In this document: positions 4,750 through 10,217 of the stretch, piece after piece
How positions within the stretch are numbered: the first letter of the stretch is position 1
Layout: each line of letters opens with the position of its first letter
NCBI GenBank assembly: GCA_024763495.1
Contig: JANTFJ010000063.1
Location: 1-10,217, forward strand
DNA from: Desulfobulbaceae bacterium
Lineage (GTDB): Bacteria; Desulfobacterota; Desulfobulbia; Desulfobulbales; SURF-16
Length of the DNA: 10,217 nucleotides
Direction of reading: 5' to 3'
The notes under the pieces: model-generated
What the model was told of the DNA's origin: nothing
The model's database searches: none
The model's input: the letters and a program-made list of their open reading frames with translations, nothing else
Made by a program: the position numbers and the translations under genes

Positions 4750-7700
4750 TTATTGAGCGCTGTCCTTTTTCTCTTTCAACTTTTCAATTATATCCCATTC
4801 GACCGGAACCAGAAAAATAGTTAAAAAGGTTGAAGTACAGAGACCAGTAACAAAGGTGCGGGCCATTGCTCCCCAGACCAGGGAATATTCCGGGATGCCC
4901 AGGGCCATGGGCAGCAGCCCCAGGGTAGTGGTAAGGGTGGTAAGCAGAATCGGGCGTAAACGTATATGGGTGCCCTGGATAACAGCCTCATGACGCGAAA
5001 GCCCACTCTTGTAACGTTTATTTATAAATTCAATAAGTACCAGGGAATCATTAACCACTACCCCGGTCACTCCAACCACCGCGATAAAACTGTTTACCGT
5101 AAACAGTGAGCGGGAGAAGAAAGTCCCGAAAACTACCCCGATAAGGGAAAATACCACGGCAGAGAGAATCGCAACCGGCTGCAGGTATGAGTTAAACTGG
5201 GTGGCCAGGATAACATAGATCAGCAAAATGGCGATAATAAAGGCATAGGTAAGCGAGGTATAAGATTTGTTTGTACTTTCATACTCTCCGGCAAAATTGA
5301 GGGTAGCACCCGGATATCTATCCCTGATTGTCAGGTAAAATTTATTGACTTTTTCCACCACGGCCGGCACGGATAAAGACGAACCGAAACGAATATTAGC
5401 CTTGATGGTTATAGCCCGCTGCCCCTGGAATCGATTCAGGTAACCCTCTTCCAGGCTGGTTTCAAGCTCAGATATTTCCCCAAGCCGTACCGGCCCGGCA
5501 GGATATTCTATAATCGGCACGTCCAGGGCATCGGTGAGTGACGAAACAGCTGCGGGATCAATCTTTACCTTTATATCAACCTCTTCATCAGCCAGGCGGA
5601 ATTCTCCGACATTGCGGCCATCAAGCACTGAAGCGGCCAGCATGGCTGCCTGGCTGACGGTCAGGTCGTATTCCGCCGCTTTTTCAGGCAAAATTTTAAA
5701 ACGGCAGATGCGGTTCGCCAACCCCTGGCTGTCTCCCAGCTCTACCAGTTCCGGGCCAAGCTCACTTTGCTGCAGAAACTTTAAAATTTCCGCGCTCAGG
5801 CCGCTGACCGAGGCCATGTCCGTACCCAAAACCCTGATGTTTACATCTTTACCTGCCGGCGGCCCGTCCTTTTCCGCCCTGACCCGCAGGGCAAAGCCAC
5901 TGTCTGTAAAACCGGCCATTTCCTTTTTGACCATTTCCAGGTGTTTGACCACATCATTCCTGGGATAATCGGCAAAATGCCGGATATTTTTGGCCGGCAG
6001 GGTCACGGCAACATGCCCCAGATGGTTCCCCCAGACCGCCTGATAATCTTCATTCAGGTAAAATCCGGCATATCCTATCGCAGACTCAGCCATTTCCGGC
6101 CCGCCTGCCGCCACCTTTTCGGCAATCTGTTTAATCAGCCCGGCAGTTGTCTCCAGGGGCGTACCAACCGGGCCGTCAATTTCGATATAATAAAGCGAAT
6201 AATCATCAGGGAAAAACTTAACTTTAATCAGTGGAGCCCTGCCGGTTATTGATAAAACCGCGATAGTCATGGCCACACTGAAGGCCAGGGCTACTAATCC
6301 CAGGCTGGACCAGCGATAACGCAGGGCCAGGCGAAGCAGATAATCAAAAAATTTTCGGTTAACCGCCATAAAACGATTATCATTATCCAGGGCATACGGA
6401 TCAGTAATATCTTCCCGCGGACGAATCTTTTCCGCTCCGAAATCAAGATAATGAATAGGCAGAATAAAGAGGCATTCAATCAGCGAGGCCAACAGGGCAA
6501 TGGAAATAGTTTTAGGAATAATTGAAAAAAAATCCCCGACATAGCCGGTCATTATCAACATGGGCAGAAAAGCGGCAACCGTGGTCATGGTAGCGGCCAC
6601 AACCGGCAGAAAGACTTCACTTGTGCCGTCGATTACGCTTTGTTTTATCGGTTTGCCTGTGTGGCAATGCCGGTTGATGTTTTCCACCACCACAATAGCA
6701 TCATCAACAATAATACCGCTGACCAGGACAAAAGAAAAAAGAGAAAGTTCATTTATCGAGTTACCGGTAAAATACATTACCGCCATGCTGGCCAGGAAGG
6801 AAAAGGGAATACCGATGGTGGTCAGGGCGGCACTGCGGAGTCCCATAAAATACCAGATCAGCAGACAAACCAGGATAATCCCCAGCAGCAGATTATAACC
6901 AAGAACCCGGATGGAATCTCTGATTTTAACCGTGCTGTCCTGGGTAAGTACGGCCTTTACTCCTTCTTTTTGCAGAACCGGAGCAAATTGAGCCATAACC
7001 TCTTTGACATCCCTGACAATCTGCAGGACATTACCATCCCGATTTTTTATGATCTGCAGAGTTACACAGTCCGTACCGTTTACCGAGGTCTTGACCATGG
7101 GATCGCGGTAGGAGAGAAATGCGTTGGCTGCCACATCATTAACCGTGACAAAAGATGAGTCGCTGTCCCGCCGGATAATGGTTGACATGACCTGTTGCCG
7201 GTTGCGGAAACGCTCATCAACTTTTATAACGAATTCACCGTTATCAACCGTATAATCCCCGGCTGGAATCAGGATATCGGCTCGTTGCAGGGCCTTTGCC
7301 GCCTGGTCGAAGGTGATCCCCAAAGTTCGCATTTTAACCGGATCAAGCAGGACATGAAATTCCCTGGTATATTCGCCCGACAGCCGTACTTCATTAACAT
7401 TATCAATCTGGCGGAGAATAATTTTCATCTCCTCTGCCATCAGGGTCAGGGCCCGGTTACTGCGGTCACCAAAAATATTAATGGTAATGGCCGGCATCCA
7501 GTCATTGACGTCCAGATAATTAAATTTAGGCGGTTCAGCCTCCACCGGCAGTTCATCAAGAATACTGAGAACCTTGAGCCTCAACTCCTTGTAGCCCTGC
7601 TGATAATCGGTATCGTCAATGAATTTCACCAGGATACTGGAACGTTCCCGGTACGAGGTTGAGGTGATGTATTCAACATTTTCCAGATCATCCAGGCCAT

Positions 7701-7908
7701 CCTCAATTTCTCTGGTAATCAGCGCCTCAACATCAGCGGCTGAAGCGCCGGGCAGAAAAGTGTCAATGGTAACCTTGGCAAAACCTATGTTGGGATAGCG
7801 TTCAACCGGCAGGCGCAGAAGCCCGAAAGACCCCATAACCATGAGCAGAACAAAAAGCAGGTTAAAAAAAACTTTTTGTTTAATGGAAAAAGCAACAACC
7901 TGTTTCAT
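4750..7908 (-). CDS. RND efflux permease (AcrB/HAE-like, inner-membrane proton antiporter)
   Basis: The 1052-residue protein has the full length and internal duplication of an RND pump. It has an N-terminal membrane helix (~12-32), the RLPVERYPNI entry to the first periplasmic domain (32-41), a membrane block ~336-490, a second helix near 533-555, a second periplasmic domain, and a final membrane block ~887-1037. Helix 4 carries SGIIVDDAIVVVEN (397-410), with the Asp402-Asp403 pair used in proton relay. In helix 10 the AcrB lysine position reads Asn953 (GVVVNDSLVLIEF, 949-961), a variant seen in non-AcrB branches of the family. The start codon overlaps the adaptor's stop (ATGA); no Shine-Dalgarno is visible, so translation is probably coupled. 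No outer-membrane channel gene is adjacent. The substrate cannot be inferred; heavy-metal (CusA-type) motifs were not evident. Confidence 0.95.
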   Translation of the reverse strand: MKQVVAFSIKQKVFFNLLFVLLMVMGSFGLLRLPVERYPNIGFAKVTIDTFLPGASAADVEALITREIEDGLDDLENVEYITSTSYRERSSILVKFIDDTDYQQGYKELRLKVLSILDELPVEAEPPKFNYLDVNDWMPAITINIFGDRSNRALTLMAEEMKIILRQIDNVNEVRLSGEYTREFHVLLDPVKMRTLGITFDQAAKALQRADILIPAGDYTVDNGEFVIKVDERFRNRQQVMSTIIRRDSDSSFVTVNDVAANAFLSYRDPMVKTSVNGTDCVTLQIIKNRDGNVLQIVRDVKEVMAQFAPVLQKEGVKAVLTQDSTVKIRDSIRVLGYNLLLGIILVCLLIWYFMGLRSAALTTIGIPFSFLASMAVMYFTGNSINELSLFSFVLVSGIIVDDAIVVVENINRHCHTGKPIKQSVIDGTSEVFLPVVAATMTTVAAFLPMLIMTGYVGDFFSIIPKTISIALLASLIECLFILPIHYLDFGAEKIRPREDITDPYALDNDNRFMAVNRKFFDYLLRLALRYRWSSLGLVALAFSVAMTIAVLSITGRAPLIKVKFFPDDYSLYYIEIDGPVGTPLETTAGLIKQIAEKVAAGGPEMAESAIGYAGFYLNEDYQAVWGNHLGHVAVTLPAKNIRHFADYPRNDVVKHLEMVKKEMAGFTDSGFALRVRAEKDGPPAGKDVNIRVLGTDMASVSGLSAEILKFLQQSELGPELVELGDSQGLANRICRFKILPEKAAEYDLTVSQAAMLAASVLDGRNVGEFRLADEEVDIKVKIDPAAVSSLTDALDVPIIEYPAGPVRLGEISELETSLEEGYLNRFQGQRAITIKANIRFGSSLSVPAVVEKVNKFYLTIRDRYPGATLNFAGEYESTNKSYTSLTYAFIIAILLIYVILATQFNSYLQPVAILSAVVFSLIGVVFGTFFSRSLFTVNSFIAVVGVTGVVVNDSLVLIEFINKRYKSGLSRHEAVIQGTHIRLRPILLTTLTTTLGLLPMALGIPEYSLVWGAMARTFVTGLCTSTFLTIFLVPVEWDIIEKLKEKKDSAQ

Positions 7909-8930
7909 GGGGAAGGTTTGAGAGAAAAATAATCACCGGACTGAATCAGGGGAGAACTGACCCGCAGCTCTTTATCAGAAGAACCGTGAATAACCACCGG
8001 AACAGTTTCTCCCGATTCTCTTTGCAGCAGGTTTTCACCATAACGCCGGATTACGGCTGAGGCAGGAACCGCGAAAACATCCTTTTCCGGAATATCAAGC
8101 TTAAGTTCCAGCCTGATCCCTCCCCGCCTGTCGGCAAGATCATCAATTAAGACCAGCTGGAGATTTATCTTCCGGCTCCGGGGATCAAAATCAGGGGATA
8201 CGCGGTATATCCCGGCCTTAACCTGTTGCTCACCGGCATCAAGAAGCAAAATGGTCTGGAGCTGCTTCAGGGCGCCATATTCTTCAGCAGCCAGGGCAAA
8301 GGGGACAACCAGGGTCTGGAAATCTCCAAGTTCAGCAAGGGGCTCGCCCACGGAAAGCCATTCACCGGGTTCGACCAGACGCTTGATAACCTGCCAGCCG
8401 GGAGGAGCAATAACAAGATGCCTGTCAAGTCGTTCCTTCAGAACCTTCTGCTGATTTTGTAATAACTTGAGATTAAAATGGGCCTGGTCAAGTTCCTGGG
8501 TCAACTTATCCAGTTGTGATTCCGCGGTGGAATGACGGGAAAAAAGGAGTTCAAAACGTTTTAATTCTTTTTCAAGAAAGGCAATACGATTTTTTATCTG
8601 TTCCCGGCTTATCCGGTTCTGCTCAAGCTCAAGCTCAATAAAGGTGGGATCAATTCGGGCAAACAGGCCGTCATGGTCAATTTTTTCCCCTATGTCAGCC
8701 ATGACTTCAAGGCATTTACCGCTGACCTCACTGACCACGGTCATGGTAGCCCTGGGCTTGGTAAATCCATAAAACCGCACAGTTCGCGGTGTGGGTTTAA
8801 CGGCAAAAACATCCCTGCTTTCAGTGGCCGCAGTGGCCAGGGGCATGAGCAGCGCCGCAATTATTATGATAAAAAAAATATTTTTTTTCACAATTGATTT
8901 TATATAACATTTTCGCCATCCTGTAAACAT
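7905..8930 (-). CDS. periplasmic adaptor (membrane fusion protein) of the RND pump
   Basis: The 341-residue protein has the layout of an RND/HlyD-type adaptor. An N-terminal signal or anchor segment (KKNIFFIIIIAALLMPLATA, 15-34) leads to a first half-lipoyl region (~63-95, VSEVSGKCLEV...GEKI), a long charged coiled coil (~96-170), the second half-lipoyl region (~171-203, VEPGEWLSVGEPLAELGD), a beta-barrel (~204-280), and a short membrane-proximal part (PASAV at 289-293). It has no lipobox Cys, so it is not a lipoprotein. The ATG at 8930 has no clear Shine-Dalgarno. An in-frame GTG at 8889-8891 would start directly at the signal peptide and may be the true start. It overlaps the permease gene by 4 bases and should link the pump to an outer-membrane channel encoded elsewhere. 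Confidence 0.93.
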   Translation of the reverse strand: MFTGWRKCYIKSIVKKNIFFIIIIAALLMPLATAATESRDVFAVKPTPRTVRFYGFTKPRATMTVVSEVSGKCLEVMADIGEKIDHDGLFARIDPTFIELELEQNRISREQIKNRIAFLEKELKRFELLFSRHSTAESQLDKLTQELDQAHFNLKLLQNQQKVLKERLDRHLVIAPPGWQVIKRLVEPGEWLSVGEPLAELGDFQTLVVPFALAAEEYGALKQLQTILLLDAGEQQVKAGIYRVSPDFDPRSRKINLQLVLIDDLADRRGGIRLELKLDIPEKDVFAVPASAVIRRYGENLLQRESGETVPVVIHGSSDKELRVSSPLIQSGDYFSLKPSP

Positions 8931-9055
8931 TCGACGTAACAGTTCATTAACGCCTCATTATGGGCACTAATTGCCTGCACTGGGTAGTAACGAACTATCC
9001 AAGAATTATTATCTGCTGAAAATATTGTTGGCTGCGAATTGTTCTGACGCGTAAA
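8931..9055. other. intergenic region between MotA-like and adaptor genes
   Basis: This 125-base gap is upstream of the adaptor on the minus strand. It contains a GGTAGTAACGAACT motif (8983-8996) resembling 3945-3958 in another intergenic region. I see no MotB remnant, no clear terminator and no strong promoter; AT-rich -10-like sequences are present, but without a convincing -35. Confidence 0.4.
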
Positions 9056-9913
9056 TCAATTCTTTGTTGTCGGTGCGACAGCCGCTACCGCCTGTTCATA
9101 TTCGCGGTTAGACATGATATGGAAACGCTGCTGAATCCTTTCAATGGAAACCAGTTTTCCTTTCCGGGATGAAGGGGTCAGGAATGATTTAAGCTTTTTC
9201 TCAAGTTTACGGGGATCCATTTCACTTTCAATAGCAATCACTCCTTCCATGACAATTTTCTGCAGTAAAAGCTCCTGATCTGTCCGTTCCCTGAGATTAC
9301 CGGCAAAGGGAATAAAGAAAAAATGGGCAAAAACCACGCCGTAAAGAGTAGAGGTCAGGGCAATGGGTACGGTTTCCAGTATTGTCGATGTATCACCGAC
9401 TCCTGTCAGCATACTGATCAGGCCGACCACGCTTCCCACCAGACCAAAGGCCGGAAAAAATTCAGCCATGGTGCGCAGCACTCTTTCACTGTCCTCACGG
9501 CGCATCTTGAAGAAATACATCTCTGTGTTGAGGATATCACGCATCTGCTCACTGTTATAGCCATCTACCAGCAGCCCCAGGGCCCGGCGCAGAAAAAGCA
9601 TGGATGCTTCCCTTTCATCATGCTGGAGGGAAAGCAGGCCTTTGAATTTTGATTTTACTGAAAGATCAACTAAAATTTCAACAATATCTTCCGGCTGTTT
9701 AGGCTGGGTTTGATAAGAAGAAAGCAGGACTTTATGAACAATAAAGAGCCGTTCGAGGCGATAGGCCAGCAGGGTAGCGCCAAGACTGCCGCCCACCACA
9801 ATCAGCAGGCCGGAAAGGTTAAAATAAAGGCCGATATTACCATGGAAGGCAAAACCGGACAGCATCAGGAGGACGCAAATTATAAAACCATTTATATTTC
9901 GATTATAAATCAT
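9056..9913 (-). CDS. MotA/PomA-like flagellar stator protein
   Basis: The 285-residue protein has the four-helix pattern of MotA/PomA: helices at about 8-26, 31-50, 150-170 and 183-205, with a cytoplasmic loop between helices 2 and 3. Characteristic stretches are SGLLIVVGGSLGATLLAY (34-51), LRRALGLLVDGYN (108-120), FFPAFGLVGSVVGLISML (152-169) with Pro154 at the conserved stator proline, and STLYGVVFAHFFFIPFAGNL (188-207) with Pro202 at the second one. MDPRKLEKKLKSFL at 232-245 matches the family's post-helix NPR motif. Together with MotB it would form the ion-driven stator of the flagellar motor. No motB follows; the next gene on the strand is an efflux adaptor. It could be an orphan stator subunit or serve another MotA/TolQ/ExbB-type energiser. 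No Shine-Dalgarno is evident, but an in-frame stop shortly upstream leaves ATG 9913 as the first start. Confidence 0.85.
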   Translation of the reverse strand: MIYNRNINGFIICVLLMLSGFAFHGNIGLYFNLSGLLIVVGGSLGATLLAYRLERLFIVHKVLLSSYQTQPKQPEDIVEILVDLSVKSKFKGLLSLQHDEREASMLFLRRALGLLVDGYNSEQMRDILNTEMYFFKMRREDSERVLRTMAEFFPAFGLVGSVVGLISMLTGVGDTSTILETVPIALTSTLYGVVFAHFFFIPFAGNLRERTDQELLLQKIVMEGVIAIESEMDPRKLEKKLKSFLTPSSRKGKLVSIERIQQRFHIMSNREYEQAVAAVAPTTKN

Positions 9914-9968
9914 GACCGAGAACTGTTTTCAACTCCAGAAGAACCTGTTTTTTACATTGACAGCGATC

Positions 9969-10000
9969 AATAAAGTGCAGCCGGGCGGCACCCCCCATAA
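9969..10000. repeat. short intergenic repeat unit, copy B
   Basis: The unit has the same order as 4023-4056: AATAAAGT, then GGCGGC, then CCCCATAA, with a slightly different middle and two bases shorter. Immediately to its right is the hairpin at 10012-10047; nothing comparable follows copy A. Confidence 0.5.
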
Positions 10001-10011
10001 CTGTAAGGGAT

Positions 10012-10047
10012 GCAGGGACACCGCCATGTGCATGGTTCACGCCCTGC
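10012..10047. repeat. two-level hairpin
   Basis: An outer stem GCAGGG/CCCTGC (10012-10017 with 10042-10047) encloses an inner palindrome CCATG-TG-CATGG (10024-10035). It could be a folded RNA element or a repeat remnant; no T-run follows on either strand. Confidence 0.45.
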
Positions 10048-10071
10048 GATAATACGTCAATATATCAGAGG

Positions 10072-10128
10072 GTTGAAGCGTGAGCAGGATGCTATTCATG
10101 CAGCGCTTACTTTACACTCATGCTCAAC
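10072..10128. repeat. 57-bp imperfect palindrome
   Basis: The ends GTTGA (10072-10076) and TCAAC (10124-10128) are inverted, with further matching blocks inwards (GTGAG with CTCAT; GTGAGC with GCTTAC allowing G-U pairs; ATGC with GCAG partly). It may be a degenerate mobile repeat or a structured RNA. Confidence 0.4.
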
Positions 10129-10190
10129 TTTCTGACTTGTTGTTTTGTTAATGATTTCTATAAATTATACAATTTGCAGCATAGATATAT

Positions 10191-10217
10191 CGTCATTCCG
10201 GCATGTCTTTAGCCGGA
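10191..10217. repeat. REP-type repeat truncated by the window edge
   Basis: CGTCATTCCGGC is followed by a 9-base loop and GCCGGA, giving a 6-bp perfect stem (10197-10202 with 10212-10217). This matches the widespread CGTCATTCCxGC...GCxGGAAT class of intergenic palindromes seen in many proteobacteria. The right part lies outside the window. Confidence 0.6.

Larger units (their letters stand above)
9914..10217. other. non-coding region with several hairpins
   Basis: This 304-base stretch upstream of the MotA-like gene has no supported gene. It holds a short repeat unit (9969-10000), a two-level hairpin (10012-10047), a larger imperfect palindrome (10072-10128), and the start of a REP-type repeat cut by the window edge (10191-10217). 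Any promoter for the MotA-like gene should lie in its left part, but I could not identify one with confidence. Confidence 0.5.

Noticed and set aside
4635..4820. 61-codon open frame over the terminator
   Set aside because: It contains the terminator stem and runs into the convergent RND gene; not a credible gene.
9977..10047. Possible riboswitch or tRNA-like RNA upstream of the MotA-like gene
   Set aside because: The hairpins do not match the layout of any riboswitch class or tRNA that I can recognise.
1..10217. CRISPR array or classical toxin-antitoxin/phage-defence cassette
   Set aside because: There are no regularly spaced direct repeats and no nuclease, helicase, transposase or toxin-like genes.

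Overview
The window looks like chromosomal sequence from a Gram-negative bacterium, most likely a Desulfobacterota-type (deltaproteobacterial) organism. This rests on an RND efflux permease with its periplasmic adaptor, an LpxL-type acyltransferase, a PomA-like MotA protein, and intergenic DNA crowded with palindromic repeats. The taxonomic call is an inference from overall character; there is no rRNA or other marker in the window.

Layout. Positions 1-419 are non-coding and hold a decayed palindromic repeat plus a possible promoter. Two overlapping plus-strand genes follow: a FeeM-like GNAT N-acyltransferase fused to a C-terminal cyclic-nucleotide-binding domain (420-1586) and a class I SAM methyltransferase (1579-2391). 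A 231-base gap contains a perfect 30-bp inverted repeat (REP/BIME-like). After it come an acyl carrier protein (2623-2871) and an LpxL/HtrB-like acyltransferase (2868-3749), overlapping by 4 bases. A second repeat-rich gap (3750-4237) has a 107-bp imperfect palindrome and a sigma70-like promoter. That promoter leads to a small secreted protein of unknown function (4238-4531), which is followed by a strong intrinsic terminator. From there everything is on the minus strand and convergent with the first half: an RND permease (7908-4750), its membrane-fusion adaptor (8930-7905), and a MotA-like stator protein without a MotB partner (9913-9056). The right end (9914-10217) is non-coding and again full of hairpins.

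How the genes may work together. The four plus-strand genes 420-3749 contain the parts of a small acyl-lipid or N-acyl-amino-acid pathway: a carrier protein to hold the acyl chain, a GNAT of the N-acyl amino acid synthase/autoinducer-synthase type to transfer it, an LpxL-like enzyme for a second acylation, and a methyltransferase for tailoring. The fused cyclic-nucleotide domain keeps its phosphate-binding residues, so the first acylation step could be gated by cAMP or cGMP. That is the most interesting proposal here; the product and substrate are not determined by the sequence. The adaptor and permease form an ordinary two-gene RND export unit with no outer-membrane channel gene beside it.
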